Positions 47,346-58,885 are shown, counted from the first letter of the stretch. The stretch is 59,157 nucleotides of DNA from Aerococcus sp. 1KP-2016 (GCF_002252085.1 NZ_NEEY01000008.1:1-59157); one strand, 5' to 3'. Numbers and translations: made by a program. The notes: generated by a model not told the origin, from the sequence alone.

Positions 47346-47622
47346 GGCTGGGACAAAAGATTAAAATCATAGATTTTCGTCCTTACAGTGTACGTCCCTT
47401 ATGAGCCGTGGGACCATTGAAAGCCAAGGTCTTTCAATTTGAAATCGAGCCAAGGTCTCGATTTCATCCTATTTCACGGCTAAGGAACTACACTTTCAGT
47501 CCTTTAACCTGTTTCCGTGATATATTTCAATCAAAATTTATAAAAATTTTTTCAAAGTAAAAGGCGTACACAATTCTTTTTAAGAATTGTGTACGCCTTT
47601 TTAGAGGCCTTTTGTCCCAGCC
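47346..47622. repeat. Structured intergenic element A (complete, 277 bp, inverted ends)
   Basis: Perfect 14-bp inverted ends GGCTGGGACAAAAG/CTTTTGTCCCAGCC. The left half forms a long stem (AGTGTA, CCTTA and GCCGTG from 47387 pair with CACGGC, TAAGG and TACACT to 47494) enclosing two perfect hairpins 2 bases apart: 47416-47438 and 47441-47465, each with the loop CCAAGGT. The right half carries the AAAGGCGTACACAA hairpin with T's. Its right 126 bases recur at 1-127. No gene inside. Confidence 0.88.
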
Positions 47623-47714
47623 ACGTTATATGTTTTGTCCATAAGATTAACGATGACAATGGTAAGGTGCTCATAGAACAAAGAGTACTCTAATATTCAA
47701 AAAAGATTTTATAC

Positions 47715-47835
47715 TGGTATACTTAAGAAAAGTTTTAAAAAAAGCATATATATAAGTCCACGAAAGTAGAAAAGTATACCGGTATACTTTCGTGAGTTTA
47801 ATTTAGTATACCAGTAGACTTTCGTGTATCTTATC
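47715..47835. repeat. Palindrome cluster with GTATACCGGTATAC core
   Basis: 47772-47789 is an 18-bp perfect palindrome (AAGTATACCGGTATACTT) flanked by CACGAAAGT on the left and TTTCGTG on the right. Variants are AGTATACCAGTAGACTTTCGTG-like at 47813 and TACTGGTATACTTA near 47711. This is the fifth such cluster in the window. Confidence 0.6.
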
Positions 47836-47949
47836 GAGTAAAAGAGCTGTTTACAATCAAAATATACTCCGGTAGAGTTAAATTGTAGTTAAAACTGAAT
47901 ACAAAAAAAGCCCCATAGACGTCAATCTACGAGACACACAAAACGACGT

Positions 47950-48380
47950 ATGACGTATCAAGATAATTTTGGGGCTAATGAAGATAAAAAGTTTCATGTT
48001 TATTTCAAAACTCATATAGCACCTATACTAGATGATAAAAATCATGAATATTATATTGTCCGTAATGGATGAATAGCTGACTTAGCTATCTATAGTTTTG
48101 AATATGGTGAACGTTTTGAGCCTGATTTCCTTTTATTTATCAAAAAGGATAAAGAATCGGAGTATCAAGTTGCTTATATGTAGAACCTAAAGGTAGTCAT
48201 TTACTTGAAAAAGATAACTGGAAAGATAATTTTTAGCAGATATCAAATAGAATGCTATTGCTATTAATAGTTACCTATTTTAATAATCATTATAATGTTA
48301 TGGGACTACCGTTATTTAATGAGGAGCATAGATTGTTAAAATTTAAAGAGGCTGCAGAAAATATAGTAAATAATACATAA
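47950..48380 (+). pseudogene. Remnant of a type III restriction enzyme (Res) C-terminus
   Basis: Broken reading frames give FHVYFKTHIAPILDDKNHE, then ADLAIYSFEYGERFEPDF with LLFIKKDKESEYQ, then after a frame change VEPKGSHLLEKDNWKDNF, and finally VMGLPLFNEEHRLLKF to a stop at 48380. The order and the E-RFEPDFLLF and VEPKGSHL motifs match the C-terminal endonuclease part of type III Res or related DEAD-box restriction subunits. There is at least one stop and two frame changes, so it is dead. Confidence 0.7.
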
Positions 48381-48786
48381 ATAAAGATAAATATATACAT
48401 AGATAGCTGATTTAAAAAAGTATTCATGCATGAATACTTAATATGTTAAAATACATTTAATAGCTACAAATATACGAAAAAAGTGGCAAATTGAATATCA
48501 ATCTACCACTAAAATAAAAATATTAACTCCCGTCGACCAAAACTTGAAGTTGAGAAAGGGTTTTTAATTTTTCTTTACAAAAGATATATTCTATATTTTT
48601 TGTAGTTATACAGTAAGTATAATCAAATACTTCTATTTTTTAAAGAAAAGAAATTTTATAAAGGTCCTTTCTCAATTTTTTGACTTCGAGTTGAGATGAA
48701 TTAAGAAATGGTTTTTATTATGACTAAATTTGATTTTGATATGGCTTTAACAGATGTGGTATGTCAACACTTAATTAGACAACTTT

Positions 48787-49611
48787 TTAAAGGTGTGATA
48801 ATTTGTATTCTTGTGGCGATAAGTAACCGAGCGACCCGTGAATACGAATCTTATTGTACCAATTAACGTAATCAAACAGTTCAAGGTCCAGTTCTTTCTG
48901 ATGTTCAAAAACACGGCCATTAATCAATTCTGTTTTAATCGTTTTAAAGGTAGCTTCTGCTACAGCGTTGTCGTATGGAGTGCCTTTATTGCTTAAAGAG
49001 CGTTTGATACCAAAGGTATCTAGTGCTTTGTCGATGAGATGATTTTTAAATTCACTTCCCCGGTCTGTGTGGAATAATTTAAGACGAGTTAAATTGTACG
49101 GAACCGTTGAAAAAGCGCGCTGAACTAACTCTGCGGTCTTATTTGGACCAGAGCTGTACCCAATAATCTCACGATTATATAAGTCTACCAGAACACAAAT
49201 GTAGTGCCATTTTTGCCTTACGCGCACATAAGTTAAGTCACTGACAATAACAGTCAATTCCTTCTCTTGATTGAATCTTCGATTCAGTACATTAACTGTT
49301 TCAGACTCATTAACGGTCGATTTACTTGGTTTGAATTGAGCAATCGTATATTTAGAGAGCAGACCTTGTTCTTTCATGATTCGACTACTTCTACTACGTG
49401 AGACTTGCCAGCCCAGCTTTTGGAGTTCGACTTATATTTTTCGCTGACCATAAATGTTATGACTAGCTTTAAATACCTGAACAATCAACTGTGTTAGCTC
49501 TTCTTCTTGATGATCACGTTGTTTCGCTTCGTAATAGTAGGTGCTTCTTGAGATTTGCAGGACCTCGCACATTGCTGATACCGAGTATTTGTAAAGGTTA
49601 TTCCGAATCAC
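48787..49611 (-). pseudogene. IS3-family transposase OrfB with an internal stop
   Basis: The integrase-core catalytic residues are all present: Asp in VSDLTYV, Asp in FHTDRGSEF, and Glu in NAVAEATFKTIKTE. The N-terminal region (YSVSAMCEVLQISRSTYYYEAK, then SHNIYGQRKI) is in the same frame but is cut by TAA at 49432-49434 before VELQKLGWQVSRSR. The element may therefore be unable to transpose on its own. It would be expressed by frameshifting from orfA. Confidence 0.85.
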
Positions 49612-49613
49612 AT

Positions 49614-49898
49614 CTACTTTCGTCCCATTATCAGCGCTGCTTGTTTTAAAATATCGTTCTCCATCATAAGACGCTGATTTTCTTTACGGAGCTTTATTAA
49701 TTCTGTTTCTTCAGGTGTACGATTATCTTTTTCTTGAAATGAACCAGTTGATTGGTGTTGACGGACCCATCTATCCAAGGCCGAAGGCGTCAGATCATAT
49801 TCTCTAACAATATCTGCCCGAGGCTTTCCAGCTAAATGCAGTTGAACAACTTGTTCTTTAAAGTCCTTAGAGGACGATCTTCTTTCTCTTTTAGTCAT
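49614..49898 (-). CDS. IS3-family transposase OrfA
   Basis: A 94-residue DNA-binding subunit: helix-turn-helix (KDFKEQVVQLHLAGKPRADIV, then YDLTPSALDRWVRQH) and a C-terminal leucine-zipper-like coiled coil (LRKENQRLMMENDILKQA). It is intact. GGAGGAAAAGC precedes the ATG. Confidence 0.88.
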   Translation of the reverse strand: MTKRERRSSSKDFKEQVVQLHLAGKPRADIVREYDLTPSALDRWVRQHQSTGSFQEKDNRTPEETELIKLRKENQRLMMENDILKQAALIMGRK

Positions 49899-50042
49899 AA
49901 TGCTTTTCCTCCATTGTGATTTAACTTAAGTGTATAAGACCTTATAATTATTGTCCAACTTAGTGTGACCTATTCAAAGAATGTTAACAGAGAAAGATAG
50001 AGTACAAGGAAAAATGTATTCAACAAAATAATAAAGCTTTTT

Positions 50043-50075
50043 AAACTCATATTTAATATAAATGTGAGTTTTTTG
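50043..50075 (+). terminator. Terminator to the right of the IS3 element
   Basis: AAACTCA pairs with TGAGTTT, followed by TTTT. It probably belonged to the gene interrupted by the element. Confidence 0.6.
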
Positions 50076-50176
50076 TCTATTTAGGGTGTACCTAAAACAG
50101 ACAGCGATAAGGTTTTGTTTTTTCGCCTTTTTTAGTTTTTATTATGAGTGTCGATTAAGTAAGCTGATAAAAAGGA

Positions 50177-50242
50177 GTGAAAAATATAAAAGTAGGCTAT
50201 GCACGTGTATCGTCTACTCGTTCAATTCTAGATGATAAATGA
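50177..50242 (+). pseudogene. N-terminal remnant of a serine recombinase
   Basis: A GTG at 50177 followed by KNIKVGYARVSSTRSILDDK and a stop. VGYARVS is the start of resolvase/invertase catalytic domains, with Ser as nucleophile. Everything after residue 21 is missing, so this is a stub left by a deletion or recombination. 49969-50176 holds no other gene. Confidence 0.6.
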
Positions 50243-50278
50243 AAAAGGAAGATAAGCCTGCAGCCTGACTTCTTTTTC
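50241..50278. terminator. Hairpin terminator facing hxlR
   Basis: GAAAAAG...AAG pairs with CTTCTTTTTC around a 17-base loop. T runs on both strands suit termination of the hxlR transcript. Confidence 0.5.
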
Positions 50279-50377
50279 TCAAATTCTTCTATCAAATTGA
50301 TCATTCAAGAAGTCGAGAAACGCCTTCATGCAAGCGATTATGGACTTTTTTTTTTTCAAAAATGTTTGTGCCGTTTA

Positions 50378-50740
50378 TTATTCAACTGAATCTTTGCTAG
50401 CGTTTTCTCTCAAAAATTCTCTAAAACTATCTCCCCAATCACAAATAGAAGTTACAACGGGTTCTAAGAGTAAACCAATTTCACTTAGTTGGTACTCTAC
50501 TTTAGGAGGAACAACCGGGTATACAACCCTAGTAATGATTTGATCTTCTTCTAATTCCCTTAATTGTCTAATTAACATACGTTGATTGACATCGGGAAGG
50601 TATCTTTGTATTTCACTTAACCTTAATGGAGACTGTTGGAGCAAACACCAGATAATCGCTATTTTCCAACGTCCACCTATAACGGATAAAGCCAAATCCT
50701 TGCTAGTGAAAAAAGTTTTTTCTTTATAATGAATGGTCAT
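50378..50740 (-). CDS. HxlR-family transcriptional regulator
   Basis: A 120-residue winged-helix regulator: LALSVIGGRWKIAIIWCLLQQSPLRLSEIQ, then LPDVNQRMLIRQLRELEEDQIITR and VVPPKVEYQLSEIG. It is divergent from adhC with a 120-base gap, so it probably controls the formaldehyde cassette. It lacks the N-terminal cysteine that senses formaldehyde in B. subtilis HxlR; cysteines are at WCLL and SICDW instead. Activator or repressor action cannot be told. Confidence 0.85.
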   Translation of the reverse strand: MTIHYKEKTFFTSKDLALSVIGGRWKIAIIWCLLQQSPLRLSEIQRYLPDVNQRMLIRQLRELEEDQIITRVVYPVVPPKVEYQLSEIGLLLEPVVTSICDWGDSFREFLRENASKDSVE

Positions 50741-50833
50741 ATAGTACCATCTCTTTCTATTGATATTTTGTTTTTAGTGACAAAAGCGTCAGTATTGTCT
50801 AATGAATTATAATATGAGATTATGGAAAAGTAA

Positions 50834-51979
<1,146 letters not shown>

Positions 51980-51983
51980 AGAA

Positions 51984-52817
51984 GTGAATCTTAAGCTTAT
52001 TGAAAACCACCGCTCTTTTGGTGGAGAACAGCGTAAGTACAGCCATTATTCAGAAGTGTTACAGTGCGACATGACCTTTAGTCTCTACTTGCCGTCCAAT
52101 AAGGGAATGGAAAAAATCCCGCTTATTTGGTGGCTATCGGGTTTAACGTGTACCGATGATAATTTTAGTCATAAAAGTGGCTTCCAAAGATTGGCTGAAA
52201 AATATCAAGTGGCTGTCATGATTCCCGATACGTCACCACGCGGAGAACATGTTGCTGATGATGAGTCTTGGGATCTTGGCCAAGGTGCAGGATTTTATTT
52301 GGATGCGACCCAAGAACCATGGGCCAAGCATTATAAGATGTATGCCTATATCACAGAGGAGTTAACCGCGATTGCGTCCTCTCTAGTGCCCAACTTCTCA
52401 GGGAAAGAGAGCATTATGGGGCATTCTATGGGAGGGCATGGCGCTTTGGTAATGGGCATGAAAAATACAGAGAGATTCAAAGCGATTTCGGCTTTATCTC
52501 CTATTTTGAGCCCTAGTCAAGTTCCTTGGGGGATCAAAGCCTTCACCACTTATTTAGGGGAGAATCAAACTTCCTGGAAAGGGTGGGATGCTTCCGAACT
52601 GGTTAAAGGAACCGGGATGCCGCCTATTCTCATTTCGCAAGGAACTGAGGATGGGTTTTATCCAGAACAATTAACAGAAACGTATTTTTTGAAAAATGCT
52701 CAGGAAAATAATGTAGCCGTAGATTACAAAAAGGAAGAAGGCTACGACCATAGCTACTTCTTCATTGCTACTTTCTTGGAAGATCATTTCGCTTTTCATA
52801 TGGAGTACTTAAGATAA
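51984..52817 (+). CDS. frmB: S-formylglutathione hydrolase
   Basis: A 277-residue esterase-D-family enzyme releasing formate from the thiol formyl adduct. It has PLIWWLSGLTCTDDNF (with HKSGFQRLA), the nucleophile elbow GHSMGGHGALV, Asp in SQGTEDGFYPEQ and His in GYDHSYFFI. The GTG start is 4 bases after the adhC stop and behind GAGGAG. With adhC it makes a complete two-step formaldehyde-to-formate pathway; the physiological thiol in this organism is not known. Confidence 0.92.
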   Translation: MNLKLIENHRSFGGEQRKYSHYSEVLQCDMTFSLYLPSNKGMEKIPLIWWLSGLTCTDDNFSHKSGFQRLAEKYQVAVMIPDTSPRGEHVADDESWDLGQGAGFYLDATQEPWAKHYKMYAYITEELTAIASSLVPNFSGKESIMGHSMGGHGALVMGMKNTERFKAISALSPILSPSQVPWGIKAFTTYLGENQTSWKGWDASELVKGTGMPPILISQGTEDGFYPEQLTETYFLKNAQENNVAVDYKKEEGYDHSYFFIATFLEDHFAFHMEYLR

Positions 52818-52891
52818 TTCTTTAGTTTAAATTCTCACTCTATTTAAAGTGGTTTGATTGTTGAACTTTATAATGTTCCATAAGTCTTTTG

Positions 52892-53545
52892 TTAAAAGTA
52901 AGCGCCTAATGGAAAGGTACCTAGAAAATGAAAAAGGTGCTGGGAAATAACTAGCTCTAAAAATAAAAACCGCGATGAAATAATCATAAATGTGATTGTT
53001 TCGTCGCGGTTTTTATTTTTGACTGATTTGTGTTGAAAAGCTTCCGGTTTTCTTCTAACCTCAAGGGCTAATTTGGTTAGGTTCATGCTCATAAGCATCA
53101 TTCCAGTGTCAGAATGTACAGCTTGCTTGCCTCTAACGTGGGTTCTTCGCATACCAAATACACCTTTCAATCGACCAAAAATAGTTTCTACGTCAATTTT
53201 GCGTTGAGCGTAGATGGCTTTTCCATGATCACTTTCAAGGTTTTCTTTTACATGATGCTTAAATATTCCCAATTGTAATTTACCGACGTCTGGTGTTGGA
53301 CACCTTTGGGTGTTTTGGCTAATCGATCGAGCTTTTCATTCTATTGCTCCACACAGCCTTGTAAACTTTAAATTGTCTTTCCAAACTATTTTTATCATTC
53401 CGAGTGCTGTAGTGTGAAAAGCTAAAGCGGACACCATCTAAGTCAGTATAGTAATCTTCACTCCCATGATAATCTCAGTTATGACGATGTTTTGGATTAG
53501 AAGCATATTTTTTACTTTTCTCTTTATGGTACATGCCGTAGGGCA
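52892..53545 (-). pseudogene. Degenerate IS1182-type transposase fragment
   Basis: Reading right to left the frames give MYHKEKSKKYASNPKHRHN, a TGA where Trp is expected, DYHGSEDYYTDLDGVRFSF, a TAG, a frame change, then the C-terminal part KAIYAQRKIDVETIFGRL and NLTKLALEVRRK. The last part contains the DDE-family glutamate. The N-terminal half of the transposase is missing. It is a dead relic. Confidence 0.7.
52959..53020. terminator. Long near-perfect inverted repeat
   Basis: AAAAATAAAAACCGCGA and TCGCGGTTTTTATTTTT flank a 28-base, partly paired centre. It is inside the IS relic and can act as a two-way terminator for frmB and the transposase. Confidence 0.7.
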
Positions 53546-53835
53546 TTAAAGGGACTTTATCAAACGTATTCACAACTGTCTGGTAATTTTCTTCACTTCC
53601 ATACCTTGCAATTAACTGTAAGACGATTTGTTCCAGAATGGATTCATTTTCATGAATATAATACAGTCGGTCGTCTTGCATCTGGATATTTTTACGTAGG
53701 ATTCGGCTAAACTTAAATTTATCCATGAGTTCTTTTGCTAATATTAATCCGGAATCTGAGGATAAATTTCCATCAGAGTGAGATACCGAGATATTTGAAT
53801 TGAAAAGTAAACGATTTTGTGTGAAGTTGCCATTG
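53546..53835 (-). pseudogene. N-terminal relic of an IS1380-like transposase
   Basis: The frame reads LLFNSNISVSHSDGNLSSDSG, then LILAKELMDKFKF, DDRLYYIHENESILEQIVLQ and ARYGSEENYQTVV. The S-S-D-x-G-L-x-L-x-x-E pattern, DDR and the final ARYG block fit the IS1380 family N-terminus. It joins the IS1182-type fragment near LMPYG/MYHKEK, so two relics are fused. The family call is from motif memory. Confidence 0.5.
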
Positions 53836-54304
53836 AGAGAACCCTTTTCTTTGGTTTAGTCGCTTTAACCATAGCAGATTGGGGTTCTTTTTGTACACCC
53901 AAAGGGTGCGAATGAACGAAACAAAATAGACTATTATAACAAGGTTTTTGAAGCATTTTTGGAAAACCATGAATAATTCAGGATACTGAGAGAATGTTTT
54001 TTTGATGACAAAAATTGAGCGAAAATGGCATAAGATTTACATAGGGTTGATGGTGTTTATTTATCTAATCTATATTCCTGTATCGGTCATAGAATAATTA
54101 TTCACTGTTAGCGACCTTTCAATGCTGGCTTTAGTAGCAAGAATCCCTTGTCGTTTATGAGAAAAGTTCTATGGCACAGCTATAGTGGTACGAAAATAGA
54201 GAAGTTAAAACTTAAACGATTACATAACTTTTGACTTATATAAAACAAGATGATAAACTACTTTAAAATATGAAATTATCACTTTTATATGAAGGAGAGA
54301 TTCT

Positions 54305-55452
54305 ATGCGCGCAGTAACATGGCAAGGAAACGAAAAAATGGAAGTCAAAACGGTCCCGGATCCAACGATTGAAGAACCAACCGATATAATCGTTCGCATT
54401 ACAGCAACAGCTATTTGTGGTTCTGATTTGCATTTATACCATAACGGGAAACCGGTCATGGAAGAAGACTATGTAGTAGGGCATGAGCCTATGGGCATTG
54501 TAGAAGAAGTTGGTTCTGCAGTGACCAAAGTGAAAAAAGGCGACCGAGTTGTTATCCCTTTCAACATTGGTTGTGGAGAGTGTCATTTCTGTGCTCACCA
54601 TATGGAAAGTCAATGTGACAATTCAAACCCTAATCCAGCGTTTGATCAAGGCGGATTGTTCGGTTTTGGTAAAATGAACGGAAATCACCCCGGAGGGCAA
54701 GCTGAATACTTGCGTGTCCCATTTGCAGATTTTACTTCTTTTGTTGTTCCAGAAAATAATCTTCCGGATGAAAAGGTATTATTTCTATCAGATGTACTGC
54801 CAACAGCATATTGGAGTGTAGAGCATAGTGGTATGAAACCAGGAGATACAGTAATCGTATTGGGTTCTGGCCCTATCGGATTATTTGTACAAAAATTTGC
54901 CAAAATGAAAGGTGCTAAACGTGTAATTGCCGTAGATAACGTCGATCATCGTTTGCAGCATGCGAAAAAAATGAACGACGTAGAGACCGTGAATTTTTCA
55001 GATGTTTCTAAAGTTGGTAGTGAATTATATGAAATGACTAAGGGCGGTGCTGAGGTAGTAATTGATTGTGTAGGAATGGATGGTGTAACACCAATCAAAG
55101 AAAAAACCAAAGAAATTCTTACCCCGCAAAGCGGTTCTTACTCACCAATTCAAACGGCAAGTGAAGCTGTGAAGAAATTTGGGACGTTGATGGTAACTGG
55201 GGTTTATATGACTCCAGCAACGAATTTTCCTTTCCAAGATTTCTTCACTCGTAATGTGAGTATTAAAATGGGACAAGCTCCGGTTATCCACTTGATGCCG
55301 AAAATCTATGACATGATTGAAAAAGGGGAATTTGACCCATCGGATATCATTACACATACCATGCCTTTGGAACGTGCTGCTGAAGCATACGATATTTTTG
55401 ACAAAAAGCAGATAATAATATTAAAGTAGTATTGAAACCCGGTATGTCTTAA
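54305..55452 (+). pseudogene. Zinc-dependent alcohol/formaldehyde dehydrogenase with a 3' frameshift
   Basis: A dehydrogenase of about 382 residues, related to glutathione-independent formaldehyde and threonine-type dehydrogenases. The catalytic zinc residues are in ATAICGSDLHLYHNG and VVGHEPMGIVEEVG, the structural site in CGECHFCAHHMESQC, and the NAD site in VLGSGPIGLFVQ. As read it ends at 55429 with KKQIIILK. One missing G near 55408 would give DKKADNNIKVVLKPGMS to 55452, the normal family end. Because only the tail changes, the enzyme may still work. Confidence 0.85.
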
Positions 55453-55488
55453 AAGAAATAGTATAAATTTTTATGGAGGTGTTGTAAT

Positions 55489-57602
55489 ATGGCAAATTTA
55501 TATGGAAATGATCCTTTTTTCAACAATGATATGGATGATGTTTTCAATCAATTATTTCGGCGCATGGATAATCAAAATTCGGAGCGTGCACGGTATTTAG
55601 TTAATGGACAATCGTTGACACCGGATGAGTTTACTCAATACCGAGCAACTGGTAAGCTACCCCAAAATAATAAAACAATAGAAGTATCTAAAGATGGTAA
55701 ACAGGCTGTTAAAAAGGAGGGATTTTAGAAAAGTTAGGGACTAATTTGACGGAACAGGCTCGTGATGGCTTACTAGATCCAGTGATTGGACGTGAGAATG
55801 AGATTCAAGAAACTGCAGAAATTTTGAGTCGTAGAACGAAAAATAATGCGATCTTAGTTGGTGATGCCGGTGTAGGTAAAACTGCAGTCGTCGAAGGTCT
55901 GGCACAAGCAATTGTGGCTGGTAAAGTTCCAGAAACGATTCAAGATAAAGAAATCTATTCGATTGATTTATCGTCTTTGGAAGCGGGAACTCAATATCGC
56001 GGTTCTTTTGAAGAAAATATTAAACAGCTGGTAGAGGAAGTTAAAGCAGCTGGTAATATTATTCTATTCTTCGATGAAATTCATCAGATTCTCGGCACGG
56101 GTGCCACTGGTGGTGAAGATGGTGGCAAAGGATTGGCTGATATCATTAAACCTGCTTTGTCACGTGGCGAGCTGAGTGTAATCGGGGCTACGACTCAAGA
56201 TGAATATCGCAATACTATTTTGAAAAATGCGGCTTTGGCACGGCGATTCAATGATGTTGTGATTAATGAACCGACGGCCGCTGACACTTTACGTATATTA
56301 CAAGGTGTTAAAGAGCTGTACGAAAAACATCATCATGTTGTATTACCAGATGATGTTTTGAAGGCGGCTGTGGATTATTCAATCCAATATATACCACAAC
56401 GCACTTTGCCAGATAAAGCTATCGATTTGATCGACATGACTGCGGCTCATTTAGCGGCTAAAAATTCGCCAACTGATGTTGAGACATTGGATCAACGCCT
56501 TAAAAAATTAGAGGCAGCTAAGGAGGCCGCCATTAAATCGGAGGACTTTACAAAAGCCGCTGATATCAAGAAATCGATCGAGGAAACCAAGCAAAAAATT
56601 AAAGAAACGGATCAAAAAGAAAAAATCACTGCCACGATTGATGATGTGGCACAATCGGTTGAACGTTTAACTGGTATACCAGTTTCTGATATGGGCGCTA
56701 ATGATATTGAGCGCTTGAAAAATCTTGATAAGCGTCTGAAAAGTAAGGTAATCGGTCAAGATGAAGCGGTTGAAATGGTAGCAAAAGCAATTCGGCGTAA
56801 CCGTGCGGGCTTTTCAGAGGGTGATCAGCCGATTGGAAGTTTTCTGTTTGTGGGCCCAACTGGCGTAGGAAAGACTGAATTAGCTAAGCAATTAGCCTTA
56901 GATATGTTTGGAAATGAAAATGCGATTATTCGGCTAGATATGAGTGAATATGCTGATCGTACAGCTGTGTCGAAATTAATTGGTACCTCGGCTGGATACG
57001 TAGGCTATGAAGATAATGCTAATACTCTAACTGAACGGGTTCGGCGTAATCCATATTCCATTGTATTATTAGATGAAATCGAAAAGGCTGATCCACAAGT
57101 ATTAACGTTACTGTTACAAGTGATGGATGATGGGCGCTTAACGGATGGACAAGGCAATGTCATTAATTTCAAAAATACGATTATTATTGCTACTTCTAAT
57201 GCTGGCTTTGGTAATGAAGCATTAAGTGGTGACAAGCAACGAGATCAGTCATTAATGGATAAGTTAGCACCATTTTTCCGCCCAGAATTTCTGAACCGTT
57301 TTAATGGAATCGTGGAATTTTCACATCTGACTAAGCAAGACTTAAGTCAAATTGTCGATTTGATGTTGGCGGATGTACAAAAAACTTTAGCCAAAAAATC
57401 CATCAAACTTGAGGTGACTAAAGCGGCCAAAGATTGGCTGATGGAACAAGGCTATGATGAAGCAATGGGTGCGCGGCCATTACGGCGAGTAATTGAACAA
57501 CAAATTCGTGATAAGGTAACGGATTTCTACCTTGACCACTTAGATGTCAAAAACTTGAAGGCTGATTTAGTGGATGATGAGATTGTGATATCGGCAGCTT
57601 AG
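55489..57602 (+). pseudogene. clpL: ClpL-type Hsp100 chaperone ATPase with an early frameshift
   Basis: The intact protein would be 704 residues. The N-terminal part is the Phe/Asn-rich MANLYGNDPFFNNDMDD typical of ClpL. It reads KKEGF then TAG at 55726-55728; one extra T would give [17 protein letters not shown] in frame. AAA domain 1 has [15 protein letters not shown] and [10 protein letters not shown]; a short coiled-coil middle domain has [22 protein letters not shown] domain 2 has [13 protein letters not shown] and ALSGDKQ. There is no N-terminal Clp repeat, as in ClpL. GGAGGTG precedes the ATG. Confidence 0.88.
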
Positions 57603-57651
57603 CTTAAATCAGTGATCATAAATAACTTTATGTAAGAGGAGATTTATTAGG

Positions 57652-57682
57652 AAGGAGATTGCTTGATAGATCTCCTTTTTTG
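57652..57682 (+). terminator. Terminator after clpL
   Basis: AAGGAGAT pairs with ATCTCCTT, followed by T's. Confidence 0.85.
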
Positions 57683-57735
57683 GCTCTTCGACATTTAGTG
57701 TTGGTAGAGAAAGATACAACTGAAAATTTAGTCAT

Positions 57736-57770
57736 AACCAGTTAAGCAGAGTGCTTAACTGGTTTTTGTT
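57736..57770 (+). terminator. Second hairpin terminator, insertion site of the intron
   Basis: AACCAGTTAAGC pairs perfectly with GCTTAACTGGTT around AGAGT, followed by TTTG TT. The intron's first base follows directly. Confidence 0.85.
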
Positions 57771-58880
57771 GTGCGCCCAGCATGGGCGATAACTTGGTGG
57801 TGAAAGTCCACTACAGGCTTGGCAGTAGGAACTGTTAGCTGAAGGCAAGGGTGTCCACCGTGAGGGGGAATCTGAAGGAAGCTGAAAGCAAATACTCGCA
57901 CTGACGAACAGAAATCTCATATGGATGCTGGATTGGGACGGACGAGCTTGCAACACAAAGCAAAGTCCAATACTGCACGAATCCCATTTAGTAAATGAGG
58001 CAGTGACATGAGTGGAAGGTTATCGCACCTTACCTGGGGAGGTCTGTCTAGCGATAAAACGATCGTAGTAACAACGAATAGACAGAAGTCAGCAGAGGTC
58101 ATAGTAGGGAAAATGTACTGAAGGACCGAACAATATTCATACAAAGTATAGATTGGAGGTTAGAGGATACGTTAACTACAGAAAATAACCGAGCGGTTGG
58201 CATTCTACAGAGGGACAAGGTGGAACCGAAAGAGTATGTAGATGTGTAGAGTATGCCTCTAGGGAATATGAAGGAAATGTATCGTAAGTCTCCATCGTTG
58301 ATGGCGCTCGTTGTAAGTAAAGACAATTTACTCGCAGCTGGAAAAGCGGTCAGACGCAATAAAGGCGCAGCTGGAGTAGATAGAATGACGGTTTGGGAAG
58401 TAGAAGAACATATTGAAGAGTTTTATTTGCCATTAAGGCAGAAACTTTTGGATGGTACTTACAAACCCAAGCCAGTCAAACGAGTAGAAATTCCAAAGCC
58501 TGACGGAACGAAGCGTAAACTAGGAATACCATGCGCACGTGACCGAGTGGTACAACAAGCCATCAGACAAGTGATTGAACCGATTATCGACCCTCAATTT
58601 CTTCCTCAAAGTCATGGGTTCCGACCAGGAAAAAGAACACACACAGCATTAAAACAATGCCTAGCGTACTATGAAGAAGGTTATAAAGTGGTGGTGGATT
58701 GTGACTTAAAACAATGTTTCGATACGCTTAATCATGGTAAGTTGATGTACCATCTTGAACAGTTTATTCAAGATAAGGCGATTCTTAAGATTATCCGTAA
58801 GTTCTTGATGAGTGGTGTCATAGACCTGTCTGGCGAATTGGTAGAAAGTAAAACAGGCGCACCGCAAGGAGGCGTATTAT
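57771..58880 (+). mobile_element. Group II intron, 5' part, disrupted
   Basis: It begins with GTGCGCCCAGCATGGGCG, the standard 5' end. The structured domain I region runs to about 58250 with the typical GAAAGTCCACTACAGG, GGAATCTGAAGGAAGC and GTCAGCAGAGGTCATAG blocks, and is followed by the reverse-transcriptase gene. Insertion right after a terminator hairpin is characteristic of class C introns. It is cut by another element near 58880; domains V-VI and the 3' splice site are not in this window. Confidence 0.88.
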
Positions 58881-58885
58881 TGTAA
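58253..58885 (+). pseudogene. ltrA: Group II intron reverse transcriptase/maturase, truncated
   Basis: 210 of about 420 residues. RT blocks are visible: NKGAAGVDRMTVWEV, KPVKRVEIPKPDGTKRKLGI, DRVVQQAIRQVIEPIIDPQF, SHGFRPGKRTHTAL, DCDLKQCFDTLNH and GAPQGGV. The catalytic YADD block and the maturase domain are missing because the frame ends after GGVLL at the junction with the next element. It cannot be functional. Confidence 0.88.

Larger units (their letters stand above)
48764..49968 (-). mobile_element. IS3-family insertion sequence, about 1.2 kb
   Basis: Imperfect terminal inverted repeats (TCAACACTTAATTAGACAA at 48764; TTGTCCAACTTAGTGTGA ending at 49968) enclose orfA and orfB in the usual overlapping arrangement. 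A start codon with MTKFDFDMALTDVV (48720) runs into the left end, and a short frame IQRMLTEKDRVQGKMYSTK with a terminator (50043-50075) follows the right end, so it may split a small gene. I could not define a target duplication. Confidence 0.85.

Noticed and set aside
54005-54097. 30-codon reading frame with one hydrophobic segment (MTKIERKWHKIYIGLMVF)
   Set aside because: No convincing ribosome site and it lies in a region of gene relics. It could be a stub of a membrane protein; 53836-54304 otherwise shows nothing I can support.
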